Assembly: GCA_020631735.1 (NCBI GenBank)
Contig: CM036221.1
Location: 14,675,381 to 14,739,380 of the forward strand
Direction: 5' to 3'
Length of the DNA stretch: 64,000 nucleotides
From: Saccharum officinarum
Lineage: Eukaryota > Streptophyta > Magnoliopsida > Poales > Poaceae
Shown: piece by piece, positions 1-11,700 of the stretch
Numbering within the stretch: position 1 is the stretch's first letter
Layout: each line of letters begins with the position of its first letter
Notes under the pieces: model-generated
Seen by the model: the letters and a program-made list of their open reading frames with translations, nothing else
Told to the model about the DNA's origin: nothing
Databases searched by the model: none
Translations under genes and position numbers: made by a program

Positions 1-910
1 TTCAGCGACCTGAAGTATCCGTCGCGGACAGTTTTATGTAAAGCGATGCGCACGCTTTGAAAGAAATCCATGATAGATGGCAGTAGAATAGTATGCATGG
101 GCCACACATGCATGCTAGCTCTACTACTATATGCTACAGCTGCTACTCCACTACTCTACTCCGTAGCTATCTAGAGCTGCAGATACTTTGGGTGTATGCA
201 CAGCACAACCACGACCACACAACCAGTCGTCTATCTACTATTTGTAGGATAAAGGTGACCAAAGCGCATGGTGAGCAAAGAATGAAGGTCGTCAGTCGTC
301 AGGCAGCATCATCAGCGAGCGTCTGAACATGCATGGAGAGGATCCATATCATAGCATAGCATACATGACGCAGGTGGTGGCCGGCCGGGAGCAGAGCAGC
401 TACCTGCAGCCTGCAGATTCATCATCCAACTGACTGACTGCAAGCAGCACCTCCACTCAACTGAAAACTGAATACCATGCAATGCAGGTACAGGCTACAT
501 TACTACATACATCCACTGCCTCCCAGCTCCACAGTTTTTTTTTTGATCGGGCCAGCTCCACAGTTGGGCACTGCTGAATCATTTTCCATGCCGTCATCAG
601 TAGGACGTAGGAGTTTTCCCTGAATGCATGATCTCTCAACTCAGATGACAGCCCCATTGAGTTTTTCATGCAGCACGCCCCACGCCAGCAAACGACTTTT
701 TTTTTTTTGAGCAACACGCCAGCAAACGACTGTCAAGGCAATATATCATCAACATTTGGTTTCACCCACGGCGCTTGCCACTTTGACACCAGGCCCAATA
801 GCTACCATTCTGTCCAGCCCATTTTGTAGATCATGGCCCATTTAATCTGCAGTATAATGGCCCAAACAATCTGAGCAATGTAGTACGTTTTTGTACGTGG
901 GCCGGGACGG
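1..910. repeat. Duplicated intergenic unit, copy A
   Basis: Non-coding segment that matches copy B (4,358-5,020 continued at 17,188-18,080) in the same order and orientation. Shared anchors include the stretch starting at 48 and 4,358, the AAGGTGACCAAAGCGCATGG block at 252 and 4,851, and the TTTGGTTTCACCC block near 755 and 17,866. Copy A lacks the Stowaway, MULE and SINE insertions found in copy B, so it serves as the empty-site reference for them. It has two private poly(T)-bearing micro-insertions (537-551 and 698-714). No coding region is supported; the short ORFs have no recognisable motif. Confidence 0.75.
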
Positions 911-1116
911 TGACGCGGCGGTGCTTCTGGGCGGTGGAGAGGTTCCTGGCGCACATAGTAGAGCCTAAGAAATTGTCCGTATTTTGGGGTAAAATTGTAG
1001 ACAGGTCTAAAGAAGTGGTTTTTTTTTGCGAAAACTGAAGATGTGGACCTTCAAAAAAAAGAAAACTGAAGATGTGGTCTGCCTAAGTTCTCATACATGT
1101 TACTGTTTTCATCTAG

Positions 1117-1246
1117 ATTCGTGACTACATGGCTAGCTAAAGGCTGTGACATTGTTCTGAGAGTGGACATTCAAGGAGCAGCAACTTTAAGACAGATACT
1201 TGGTGAATCTGCAGTTTTCACATTTTTAGTTGCTGTCACAAGATAA
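1117..1246 (+). pseudogene. Guanylate kinase-like exon relic
   Basis: After an AG acceptor-like site, the translation from about 1,142 reads [20 protein letters not shown] followed by [14 protein letters not shown] and a TAA stop at 1,244. This resembles the core of plant guanylate kinases (ATP-dependent phosphorylation of GMP to GDP), where a [19 protein letters not shown] strand and helix precede an ESAVF.FL strand. The frame upstream (IRDYMA) is offset by what looks like a 4-bp GCTA duplication at about 1,133-1,140. No P-loop exon or downstream exon is visible, so this is one exon-sized fragment, either a pseudogene or a captured piece. The assignment is by motif memory only. Confidence 0.55.
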
Positions 1247-1391
1247 GTGCCATTGGTTATGCTGATAGATCTTTTTCTCGAATTTAATATATTGCAATTA
1301 CTTATAATGTTCCCTCCACAGATCATACACCGCCATCTGATCTTGTTTCAGACTTAAGCTACACAGCACATTATTTATAACTAAACCAGTA

Positions 1392-1757
1392 CTCCCTCCG
1401 TCCCACCTTTATTTGCACGTCTAGCAACTTGCACGCAAACCCAGGTGTGGATGAAATTACGAAAATGCCCTTGGAGTATTGTTCATGCGCATGCACAGGT
1501 GCTGACTGCGTGCGTGGACGAGAAGCATCTCAAGAACCTCCGGAGCCATCTAGTAGATACTGTATATTTTTTTTTGGCCTTTTTCCTTCGACAGCCTGTT
1601 TCTGTTTTTAATTAATTTTTGGCCTTTGTCCAAACGCGGTTCGTACGACTAGCAGGTACACTGTGCTCCGCCACTGTCGCTGTAGGTGAAAGCGTTCACT
1701 TATTTGTGAGAAAAATTTTGAATGCCAAACGTACAAATAAAGGTGGGACGGAGGGAG
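1392..1757. mobile_element. Stowaway-like MITE (366 bp)
   Basis: Terminal inverted repeats start CTCCCTCCGTCCCACCTTTA at the left and end with the reverse complement at 1,757. A TA dinucleotide flanks each side (1,390-1,391 and 1,758-1,759), the Tc1/mariner target duplication. The interior is non-coding. It lies just downstream of the guanylate kinase-like relic. Confidence 0.9.
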
Positions 1758-1759
1758 TA

Positions 1760-2486
1760 TAGAGTTCATTTTTAGCGCTACTGCAAACTACGTTTCACCG
1801 CTTATTGATGTACACCACGAATCATTCTTTCTCCACCACACATATATGTATCTTTTTAAAATCCTATTCTTACTAAAACTAAGCACAGCTCTATTTGCAT
1901 GAACAAATAGATGAAGCACATCCTCCATGAACAATAGCCCTTCTGATCAGAAGACAGGCTACAAACAAAACAACAGATGCAATGAAAACCCCACAAACTC
2001 AGGATCAATATCCGCTTTGCAAAATAGCACCGCATGTAATATATATATTTACCTCACACAAAATTAAACCTATATACAGATCATATATTACTCTCAGTAA
2101 CTTTCCAACGAATATGACATATCCCCTATATGCTACTGTTTACCTCGACATTAGCCTGCTCTTTCAGGATGGTGGTGGTGGAGATCACAGCCTCAGTATA
2201 TTGGTGTGCCTTTTGTCCTAAGTATCGTTGCTTGCTCCTTTGCTTCGCTGTTTCGTTCGAGAAGAAGAAAACATGTTGCATTACAGCATTAGATATGGTT
2301 GGCATATAAATTTTTAGAAATTTTCCTGATGTCCTTCATTTGTGCGATTTGAGACATGCCTTTATATATCCAATGAGAACCACTTTATTTGCTTCTGCAG
2401 GAATGCATAGAAGCTATAATCGTCTCCCGTTTATTGGAGGTAAATGTACAAGGATTTAGCAGCCCAGATTATGCCTGTGTCTTAAG
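1760..2486. other. Intergenic, no feature recognised
   Basis: AT-rich sequence with only short ORFs lacking motifs. A GGTGGTGGTGG run near 2,170 and TA-rich patches are present. I see no gene, RNA or transposon boundary here. Confidence 0.5.
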
Positions 2487-2908
2487 GTTTTTTTTTTGCG
2501 ATCACGCCTAGGCACGTTTTTTATTAAGCAGAATAGAGTTGGAGCACCAAAATACACCCATGAAGAGACAGTAACACCAAGGTTACCGAAACCTTCAACC
2601 CAGCCTCTTACACAACCAAGGATTACATGGCAACAAGACTTGCGACCACAATAGACCAGAAACAGCAGCTCACGTTTTCCAAGTAGCGCCAACAGCCCCC
2701 CTCAACTGCTTGTTCCTGGCCACGCACCAGCTCTGAGCCTCGTCATGGATCCGCAGCACCAACTGCGCTGCCGAGGCTGCCGTCCTGTTGAAAGTCCGCG
2801 CGTTGCGCTCCTTCCATAGCATCCAGCCGATGAGGAAGAAGAGCGAGTCGAAGCCACGCCTAATAGGTTTGGGAATTAGCTTCCTAGTCCGCAGCCACCA
2901 TTGCAACA
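2487..2908 (-). mobile_element. 5'-truncated L1-type LINE 3' end
   Basis: On the minus strand, roughly 2,908 to 2,680 encodes WWLRTRKLIPKPIRRGFDSL followed by FFLIGWMLWKERNARTF. This is the hallmark tail after the reverse transcriptase in grass L1 ORF2 proteins, with the W.LWKERN.R.F motif. The element runs leftward into a poly(A) tail, seen as a run of T from about 2,487. It is truncated at the 5' side at about 2,908, where it abuts the peroxidase fragment. I could not find a convincing target-site duplication. Confidence 0.75.
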
Positions 2909-3107
2909 CTGGTTCATCGTTGATGATGACGATCTCCTGAAGTTCAACGGCACGGAGAAGGAGGCGCTCGGGCATGTGAAGGAGTACGCCGAGAACGGCA
3001 CGCTGTGGGACGAGGATTTCTCTGACGCGCTCGTCAAGCTCAGCAAGCTGCCCATGCCGCCGCACAGCAAGGGCGAGATCAGGAAGACATGCCGCTGGGT
3101 CAACTGA
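2909..3107 (+). pseudogene. C-terminal fragment of a class III peroxidase
   Basis: About 65 residues are open and end at a TGA at 3,105. They contain DDDDLL, then a W..DF.DALVKLSKLP segment, then KGEIRKTCRWVN at the terminus. Class III peroxidases end with an F..AMVK-type helix followed by GEIRK.C...N, whose Cys forms a structural disulfide and whose N-V-N/W-V-N tail is conserved. The N-terminal three quarters, including the catalytic Arg/His and proximal His, are absent. The LINE tail starts directly upstream, so the insertion probably accompanied loss of the 5' part. A plausible 3' UTR follows to about 3,330. A full-length relative lies at 54,356-55,691 on the opposite strand. Confidence 0.7.
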
Positions 3108-4357
3108 TGACCTGATGATCCATCCATCCACATGCAGTGTGTCTCCTACACTGCATCTGCATGCGTGCACCGGAAATTGTGATTACTTACTAGTATACAA
3201 GATGGATCATCATCATGTCGATCGGTTCATTTGATTCTTCTTCTTCTTCGTTATTTTATTGTTGTATGTTTGTTTGATTATTTATTTCCTGCTATTCATG
3301 TGTTTTTCATATCATTTCTGAATTTTACACACATAATATGCATGTTTTTTCACCGGGTAGGGTGTTGGGATCGATGTGGTTGATCTATTGTTGTATCTTG
3401 TTCTTTCTTGTATGGAGTATGGACAAATTAAAGGTGGATGGCATTTGATATGCATGTACCTTGGCGTGCATGAATGAAGGATGGAATAATGGTCGTCGTT
3501 CAAGAAAGTAGAGCAAGGCCCTCTTTGGCCTTTTGCTACAGTACTGAATAGTGGTGAAGCGAAAGCCAAAATAAGTCTTGCCAAAAATATTTGTATGTAT
3601 AATAGGCCCATTTTGTACCACTTCCCCGGTCGCTCCGCCTCTAGCTTCACGTACGACACCGCCAACAAAAGGGGAAGATGAGAAACATCTTCGCCTGCAA
3701 TTCGCGACAAGAAGAGCTGAACAACGTAGGAGAGCTACAAATTATAGTTTTGACCGGTTCCATTTTCCGTGGTCACGTACTGGCCCACCCCAAAATGCCC
3801 CCTCTCCTCCATGGCAACGTAGGTGTGGGTGGCGCTCGGAGGTGAAGCCAATCAAACAGTGCCATGCAATGTCGGTGTTGACGAAGGGAGGCAGAGGGAG
3901 GGGAGCAGGCAGTGTCGAGGTGGAGGCGAGAGAGGCGGTGAGGGGCGAGCGGATAAGAAAGAGAGAAATGAAAGAAAAGAGACATAGGAGATGGGAAAAA
4001 AACTAAATAAAGGAAAACAAAGAAAAAGACGTTATGGATATTTCATATTTTTATCTATCATGAAAAAATATTTTACCAAACGTTGTTTTAGAGGAGCTGT
4101 ATAGATCGAGCAAAAACAAAAGGTCGTTCCACACTTCCACTAAAGAAGCGGGAACGAGAGTAGTTTAGTTGGAGCCGCTCTACCAAATTAAACGCACTCT
4201 AGGACTAGGAGTAATGTCTGATCCAGTGGCTCATTGGCTTGCATTGGGAACAATCAATCAATCCTACGGTCCACATAATCTACTAGGACCATGCATATGC
4301 ATGCCATGACGGTGGGTGGATGGAATATATTTGGGGTCTGGGCACTGCAGATCCTTG
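3108..4357. other. Intergenic, peroxidase 3' flank and unassigned DNA
   Basis: The first 220 bases look like the 3' UTR of the peroxidase fragment. They include a small perfect hairpin, GCAGTGT with its complement ACACTGC, at about 3,133-3,154. The purine-rich stretch 3,880-4,060 contains ORFs on both strands with no motif. A weak inverted similarity between about 3,513 and 4,190 might be a decayed element, but I cannot define ends. Confidence 0.4.
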
Positions 4358-5020
4358 TGCGCACGCTCTGAAAGAAATCCATGATAGATGGCAGTAGAAT
4401 AGTACTGTATGCAGCATGGGCCACATGACATGCTAGCTACTCCTTTATGCTACAGCTGCTACTCCACTGCTCTACTCCGTAGCTATCTAGGGCTGCAGAT
4501 GCTTTGGGTGTATTCCCTCCATCCCAAATTATAAGTCATTCTAAGAATTTTGGAGAGTCAAAACATCTTAAGTTTGACCAAAATTATTAAAAGAATTACA
4601 GAGATTTATGACATCAAAAAGATATACTATGAAAATATAATTAATGAAGAACCTAATGATTCTTAGTTGGTATAATAAATATTATTATCTTATCATATAA
4701 ATTTGATCAAACTTGAGATGCTTTATCTCTCTAAGATTCTTGGAATGACCTGTAATTTGGGATGGATGGAGTACGTGCTACACAACCAGTCGTCCATCTA
4801 CTATTTGTAGGATTAAGGAACGGCGCAGCAAGTGGTGCATGCGAACTTTAAAGGTGACCAAAGCGCATGGTGAGCAAACTAAAGCGAATGAAGGTCGTCA
4901 CTCGTCAGGCAGCATCATCAGCGAGCACATCTGCACATGCATGGAGAGGATCGGAATCATATCAGGGCATAGCATACATGACGCAGCTGGTGGCCTGCCG
5001 GGAGCAGAGCAGCTACCAGA
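4358..5020. repeat. Duplicated intergenic unit, copy B, left part
   Basis: Matches copy A from position 48 onward. It is split by a Stowaway MITE at 4,513-4,771 and cut by the large MULE after 5,020. The unit resumes at 17,188, where GCTACCTGCAGCCTGCAG corresponds to copy A near 400. Confidence 0.8.
4513..4771. mobile_element. Stowaway-like MITE (about 259 bp)
   Basis: Ends are TTCCCTCCATCCCAAATTAT and its imperfect inverse, with TA on both sides (4,511-4,512 and 4,772-4,773). Copy A has the uninterrupted sequence GGGTGTATGC at this place, confirming the insertion point. Confidence 0.9.
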
Positions 5021-5131
5021 ATTTTTTTTAATTTTAATCCTTTTTTAAAAACAATATTTTAAAAATAACCGCGGTAAAAAATATATTGCACGCTACGTCT
5101 CTTTTGGTCGCACCAAATATAATGGCGCGAC
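5021..5131 (+). repeat. MULE left terminal inverted repeat
   Basis: Matches the reverse complement of about 17,084-17,187. The similarity runs through the T-rich tip, the AATATTTTAAAAATAACC block, CTTTTGGTCGC and the first GTCGC-N-GCGAC dyad. Divergence is highest between 5,075 and 5,100. Confidence 0.8.
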
Positions 5132-5287
5132 TGCACCACTTAGTCGCGCCAATTCATTTGGCGCGACTGTGTCTGCCATCGTGGCTGCATAGTTGACCAG
5201 TGCTGGCGTGGCGAGCACTGAGTCCCATCCTGTCGCGCCACATGCTTTGGCATGACAAGGTTGTCGCGCCAACTTAGTTGGCGCGAC
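5107..5287. promoter_or_regulatory. Left array of four fixed-spacer dyads
   Basis: Four copies of GTCGCGCCA, a 7-nt A/T-rich spacer, then TGGCGCGAC lie at 5,107-5,131, 5,143-5,167, 5,232-5,256 and 5,263-5,287. Variants (GTCGCACCA, TGGCATGAC) are explained by CpG transitions. The position at the element end and the dyad symmetry suggest protein binding sites, by analogy with subterminal transposase sites of other DNA transposons. The binding protein is unknown. Confidence 0.75.
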
Positions 5288-5660
5288 TGACCGATATAAA
5301 TAGTCTTGCCCAACGCCTTTTCTCTCACTCTCTTCTTCGTGGAGCGCATTTGGTGTCTTCGTGAGCAGGTAGGTCGGCTCTGTCCTCTCTTTTCTCTTTT
5401 GTAAATGTCTTTGGTGTTGTTTTAATTTGCATTTTGAGTTACATTGGTGTCATCCAAAAGGTGTCTTCTCTTGGTCCCTCAAGTGTTGCTTCTAATTTGG
5501 TTGGTTTGGTATGGATTAGTGAAGTACTTTGTGAAAGTACCTTTATTGAAATTAGAGCTCATGTGAGTGAAATTGATGATGTCAAATTAGGGATTGTGAT
5601 TATGGGAGCCATTTATGCTAAGTACCTTATTGTAATTAGGGTTTTGTTTATTGAAAATAT

Positions 5661-5880
5661 GTTTGTGATTTAGGGTTTGTGATTCATGGTTTGTCATGAT
5701 TAGGGTTAGTGATTTAGTGTTGTATTTGTTGGCATTAGAGTTGATGTTTATGGAAGACTTGTTTGTGAATTAGGGTTTGTGATTCATGGTTTGTCATGAT
5801 TAGGGTTAGTGATTTAGTGTTGTATTTGTTGGCATTAGGGTTGATGTTTATGGAAGACTTGTTTGTGAATTAGGGTTTGT
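5661..5880 (+). repeat. 100-bp tandem repeat, about 2.2 copies
   Basis: GTTTGTGA(A/T)TTAGGGTTTG starts units at 5,661, 5,761 and 5,861, giving an exact 100-bp period. It lies between the left dyad array and the start of the GRF-type gene, in its probable leader or promoter. Confidence 0.85.
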
Positions 5881-6029
5881 GAATGATGGTTCCTCTTGAT
5901 TTTAGAGAGGGGTTATGATTCACATTTTCAATTGATTGAATTAGAAACTTATGGTTTCACATGCATATCTTATATAGTTTGCATATTTAATTTTCATGAT
6001 TTCGATGGATATTTGTTTTGCTAGATTCA

Positions 6030-7554
6030 ATGGAGTTGTCCAACAACAATGAATTCGTGCACCATCCGACGGACCATGATGGCAAAGGTCTATTCCCACC
6101 CGCCGAACTGACACCAAAGTGTCTTTGTGGGTTATCGGCCTTTGTGAAGCAGTCAAGGCATCCGTTGTCCGCAGGTCGTGCTTTTTTTTTTTTTTTCTGT
6201 TGTCAACTTCGGCGTAGCGCCCCCTCCAATTCAGATTGTTCTCTTGATGGATGCAACTTTTACTAGTGGATTGATGGTGATGAAGAGTTCGATCACCGAA
6301 TCATGTTCTTTCCGTACGACCCTTGGAAGAATAGGCCGTACCCTGAGTTTGTTCGATGAGTGCCTCCACCAGCGAATCCTCCTAAAATGACAAATCTGGA
6401 GAAGCTCTATGCTGTAGTGGACCGACGTGGCAATCCTCCTAAATGCCACTATGACAAGGTTGCGGTACTCCAAGAGCCAAGCAAGGATGGATTGTTTACT
6501 CCGTTCTTCCGTTGTGGTGAGTGTGACAATGTAAGTATTCGTTCGATGATTATATTTTTGTATGTCATAAGTGTAATTCACATTGTAACAGTTCACTTGC
6601 AACATTATCATTTTTCAGTTAGGTTTCCCAGCTTGTGACTTCGAGGAGTACATCTATGGAGCCGAATCGCATTGTCCTTCTAAGACAGAGGCGATAGAGT
6701 TTGCTACTGGGAATAAGCCATGGCCATGCTTGAAGTTGCCAGACTGTAAGTGCAAGTGTGGCATCAAGGCTTCCGAGGGAGTAGTTCCTTCTGAGCTAGG
6801 GTGGGGTCACTACTGTGGAAATGCTTATGGAGGGCCGAATGAGCTATTTGTGAGTTCATTGAACCCGTTAATTTTGTGAGTTAACATATGGAAACGATTG
6901 TATTTGGTGACTTTTTTGTGTTTGTTTAGGTGGGCAAGTCCTGCGACTGGGAGGATTTCCCCAGTCGTGGACGTGTTATGGCAGACCTGAATGACAATGT
7001 CCATTCTCCATACATGAGCGAAAGGAAGCGATTGAAACTACACAAAGTAAGGGAAGACGTGCGGAGAAGTTATAGTGTAATAGGGCCATCCATGCACACA
7101 TGGAACATGCTTGATGATGACTTTGATCGAGCGACCGATGGAAAGTACAAGCAAAAGCATGACCCGGAGGAGCTTATTAGATTTTGGTGAGTCAACAAGG
7201 AGCGGTACGACTTTATGGATGCCGAGTATAAGAGGGAGATTAACTTATTTTTTAGGAAGCATGATCGGGCACTTGAACGGTCCCGTAAGGAGAAGGCTAC
7301 CTCTTTGTGTTGTTAGCTTTGTGAGCACCTCACCTCGTTGCCTCATTGTTCCAACTTGTTCATATTGTTAAAAGTGTTGGCCTGAACACATTTTTTATGT
7401 AGTTCCGGATTCGCCACCGAACAATGAACATCTTTCGGCCCCTAAGGAGAAGGAGGAGGACGATGATGAGGAGTGGCCATTTCATTATCCTAGGGATGAT
7501 GATGATGACCCCCCTAGTGATGAGGACCTTTTCGGTCCCGATTACTATGATTAG
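6030..7554 (+). pseudogene. GRF-type zinc-finger gene of the MULE (four exons, broken)
   Basis: Predicted exons are 6,030-6,530, 6,619-6,849, 6,930-7,284 and 7,403-7,554, with GT-AG introns of 80-120 bp. Exon 1 shows PKCLCG, then GRAFF, then C-N-F-Y-stop-W, consistent with a GRF zinc finger (Cys ligands plus F.W). Exon 2 has a second Cys/His-rich stretch, CKCKCGIKAS followed by WGHYCGNAYGG. Exon 3 is charged and probably helical, and exon 4 ends in an acidic D/E-rich tail. A run of 15 T at 6,180 adds Phe residues inside the finger. In-frame stops lie at 6,264 (TAG), 6,357 (TGA) and 7,188 (TGA), each explained by a single transition from CAG, TGG or CGA/TGG. It reads inward from the left end, opposite to the transposase, like the second gene of MuDR in position, although not visibly homologous to it. 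The function is unknown, possibly a DNA- or RNA-binding accessory protein. Confidence 0.7.
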
Positions 7555-8010
7555 GTTTACTTGACTATGGAGTAGGTGGATAGCTTTGCTTCTTTTGTGC
7601 AACGGTAGCAAGATCCCTACATATTTTGTACATGGTTGGATGTAGCTTTTGGTATTAGTATGCTATGATGGAACAATTAATGCTCGGTACTACTCGGAGA
7701 TGGCCATGCCTTCGCAATTGGTAGTACTTGGAAGAATATTAGTAGTTGTAACCGATGTTGTTCGTGACGGTGATGATGACCTTGCTTTGTATAAATGGTG
7801 TTCTCGCGGTTGTTCACTTATGCATGAATCACTTTTTTTAATTTGGTGTTGACAGTAGATGCACGCGTGCATCTAGCTAACGTCAGAGGTGAGAGAGAAA
7901 GAGATTTAGGCTTAAAAAATGGATATGTCTTCCAATAATAACATTGCCAAATGAAAAGAGAGTTGGCGCGACAGTCATTGCAACAATACAATGTATAGTG
8001 TTTTATGACT

Positions 8011-8035
8011 GTCACGCCAAGATGTTTGGCGCGAC
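8011..8035. promoter_or_regulatory. Internal copy of the 25-bp dyad
   Basis: GTCACGCCA, 7 nt, TGGCGCGAC: the same arms and spacer as at the element ends, lying between the two convergent gene 3' ends. A lone half site TGGCGCGAC sits at 7,964-7,972. Confidence 0.7.
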
Positions 8036-8559
8036 AAGCCTGGACAGTTCAAAAAAATGACTTTTGTTTGTCCTAACTTACAGATTTTTCATGAACAAAA
8101 GACATAACCAATTCACATGACATTCCACATCAATGAACAAAACACACACACATATATTGTCCACAAAGACATAGTCCACAGAATGTCCACATAAGCACAT
8201 ACTTAAATCACATGACATTCCACAGTCCATAGTTAGTTTGACAGTCCATAGAATGTTGACATACTTAGTTCCACACTCCATAGTCATAACAATTCATCAC
8301 ATACACAGTTTTGGCATAGCCATGGTTGGCACTTCACCTGCAACATGACATTTCACATAGCAGCAAATGGGCTTGAATTGTCTTCATGGGTTTGGTGTGT
8401 ACTGCTGTTTACGACGACGCTCGCGGCCTGGATTGGTCGGTAGGAGATTCGGGCTCCCTACATCGGTGTGGTCACGAGCACGGCGACACGTGTATCGTCG
8501 AGGGCCTTCTGGGGAGCGTTGGGAGGAACCCTTCACAAAAATATGATAAGTTGCATAGT

Positions 8560-8680
8560 TGCTCTATTTCAACTAAGTTTCAACAAATTTTGAACTAAGT
8601 TCCAACTAAGTTTGAACTAAGTTTCAACTAAGTTTGATCTAAGTTTGAAATAAGTTTGAACTAAGTTTCAACTAAGTCTA
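8560..8680 (+). repeat. 12-bp degenerate tandem repeat
   Basis: About eight units of a (C/G)AACTAAGTTT-like 12-mer in tandem. Non-coding. Confidence 0.7.
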
Positions 8681-8712
8681 AATTTCATCCTATATATCGA
8701 AATGTTGTTACT

Positions 8713-11700
8713 CTAAGTTTGTGTAGTTACACACACCTCAGGTTGGGTGGCATGGGGAGCATCAAACAACTGTGAACCTCCAATCTCATCCTGCCCGAAA
8801 GTAGGATCACCTTGTTCGTCATCACTTGAGTCCTCATCTATTAGCTGAGCCGTAGATCTTGACCGGGACCCGGCTGCAGTGTGAAGTGCTGCGGTATGCC
8901 TCGAACATGAGCCCCTTGGAGTGTTAAGCGCCGCGGTTTGCCTCGAACAGGACCCCTCTGCTCTGTCACGTGCCGGCTTCTGTACATCATCGGCTCTCAT
9001 GCAGCTAAGCTTGTGCACCATGCGGCGAGTATATTTCATCACCATCTGCAAAATTGTCATGCAAAATTGAAATGTAGGGCGTCATCATATGTTTGTAACT
9101 TTGCAAATGGAAGCAAAGGAAAATTCATCAAACTAGTACCTCTGCAAATTCTTGTAGAGCAGTGCCCTCGTGCCCCCCTGCTTGTCCAAGGTAATATCCA
9201 GCTTCATTTGATAGGAGAGTTAGCTGAGTTGCCTATTGAACAAGCGACTTTAGAACGTGGGTTTCAAATTTCATAGTGTTTAAGGAATGTATTGAATGGA
9301 TTGCTTACCATGTAGTTCTCTACTAGAGCTCTCTCCGGCTGTACGCCCCTCCTTGTTATGACATCATAGGGGTCTTCCTCGTCACTCCCTCCTTCGACTA
9401 TCAGAACCTTTGATGACAGAGGCCTAACATGGACTCTTGTGGATCTATGAAGATAGATAAGGTACTCACGGTACTCACTGACCACAAAGTGAGGTCCATT
9501 TGACGGCTCGACCATCTCTTTATTGAGCCATTGTTGCACATATTGGTTATGTTTTTGTAGCCAGTCGTTGGAGCCACCAAACCTTTTCTTCCTCGAGATA
9601 CTACAATGAGGACACACAAAAGTAAAATTCAGCACATATGTAGAAAGTGAGAATGATATTCAATGAAATGTGATCTTACTCGTGCAACTCTCGGGTTGTA
9701 TGCTCGAAGCCTACAAGGGGGAACTCCTGTTTACTGCCAAACTGTTTCAGGCATCTCCAGGGCTGGTGGTGCTCAACCACGTAGTAGAAGACCATTGGAA
9801 CATTTGATCTCCACAACATCTTCTCAGCTTCAACAAATGTAGTACGCCCAAGTTTACAATTTCAGCCCTCTCATAGGGTTTCCATTCAACCTGCTCATAC
9901 TTATTATTAGTTGTACATTACTAAAAGTAAAGATGTAACCACAAACACATAAGCAAACAATGGGACATACCTGATCTGGAGTTAGCACATCGAGATCATT
10001 AGAGTATTGAGCGTATCGCCATTCCACGTCGCTGAAAGGTCTTGATGGCTAGAGGGGGGGGTGAATAGCCTTTTAAAATTTTCTACAAAGACAAGCTAAA
10101 CAAGTTTATCAATATAACAAATAGCGTGATGCGAGTTTTGCTTAGCCTACGGGGTATTTGCAAGCCACCTATCCAATTCACAATTCTAGTAGTTGCACTC
10201 AACCGCACAAGTCAAACCGAGAAGGAAACTACAACTATAACTAGCAAGCTACACAAAAGAGCTACTCTAGCAAAGCTAACTAGCTAGCAAAGATAACTAA
10301 GAAGGTAATGCAGAGTTGAGTTAGGAGAGTTTCACCAAGGGACGAAGTATTGAGCCAACCAAAATGATCAACAATGAATACCAAGACAACTGAACATCGG
10401 GATCAATCAATCACAATATGAAAGTGATGACACGAAGATTTATCCCGAGGTTCACGTGCTTGCCAGCACGCTAGTCCCCGTTGTGTCCCTCTTCACCACG
10501 TGGTTCGGTGGCTAATCGGTCTCACACCGAGCCTCTCAAAAGGCGCCACAAGAACCTACAAAATGGCAAAAGGTTGCAAATGACACGAGCAATTCACTAA
10601 CGTTGCCTTTGGCGCTTCGCCGAGGTAGGCACAAACCCCTCACAATCACCGGAGGTGGCTAAGAACAATCACCAACTCTTGCTAATGCCTCCAAGCTGCT
10701 CCAAGCCGTCTAGGTGGTGGCAACCCCCAAGAGAAACAAGAATCCCGTAGCAAATCAACCACCAAGTGCCAACTAGATGCAATCTCACAATGCAAATACA
10801 CTTGGATCACTCAATCTCACTTCGAATATGCAAAGAAGCAAGAGAGATGAGTGGGAGGGGAGTTGCTTAGCTCAAAGTGCTCACAAGTATGTCAAATGTT
10901 CAAGAGAATAAGAGAGAGAGAGAGCTTTGAGCTGGCCAACGAGCATTTATAGACGTACCCCTTCGAATAGAGCCGTTAGAAACTTGAAACAGCCGAAATC
11001 GCGCTGACCGGATGCGCCGGTCCAACTGACCGGACGCGCCGGTCGTACAACGGCTAAGTCACGAAGCACCGACCGGACGCGCTCATCGCGCAGACCGGAC
11101 GCACTGGGAATGACCGGATGCGCTGGTCCCGTGACTGACCAGACGCCACAGTGCCAGCGTCCGATTGGAGTCCAGTAAGCTCCCTGAACGACCGGACGCG
11201 TCCGATCGACAGTGATCGGACGCGCTGCGCGTCCGATCATCAAATTGAAACACGCGCAGACGCTGAACGCTGACCGGATGTGTCCGATCAAACAGAGACC
11301 GCGTTCGGTCATCTCTGTGACCTCCGTTCGACTCCGTTTCTTTTCCGACTTCCGGCGTAGTGGAAAATAGTCGTTTCAACTGCTCAAAAACGCCTGAATC
11401 CTGCCTCGCAAGCTCGGCAGGAGGGAGAGAGGACCCCAAACCCTCTCTACCGCTCAAACTCCACCGCCTTCGCAAACGTGCTAACACCACCAAAGTGATC
11501 TCGTCATGTGTGAGTGTGTTAGCATTTTCACAATCATTTTTCGAGGCGATATTAGTTCTATCCAAATGCATATGATTATGAAATGCACACCTAGAGGCAC
11601 TTAGGAGTTCAATAGCCGCGTCATTCCCCTCTTTATAGTACGGCTATCTATCCTATAATGTAACCATACCCACTAGGTGTCTTGGTTACTAAAACACAAC

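Larger units (their letters stand above)
7555..8712. other. MULE intergenic region between convergent genes
   Basis: Non-coding. It contains one complete dyad (8,011-8,035), one half site (7,964-7,972) and a 12-bp tandem repeat region from about 8,560. The GRF-type gene arrives from the left and the mobile-domain gene from the right. Short ORFs here have no motif. Confidence 0.6.

Noticed and set aside
3505..4200. Possible transposon suggested by weak inverted similarity (CCTCTTTGG against a reversed CCAAATTAAACG).
   Set aside because: Ends and target duplication could not be defined. The similarity is too short to call.
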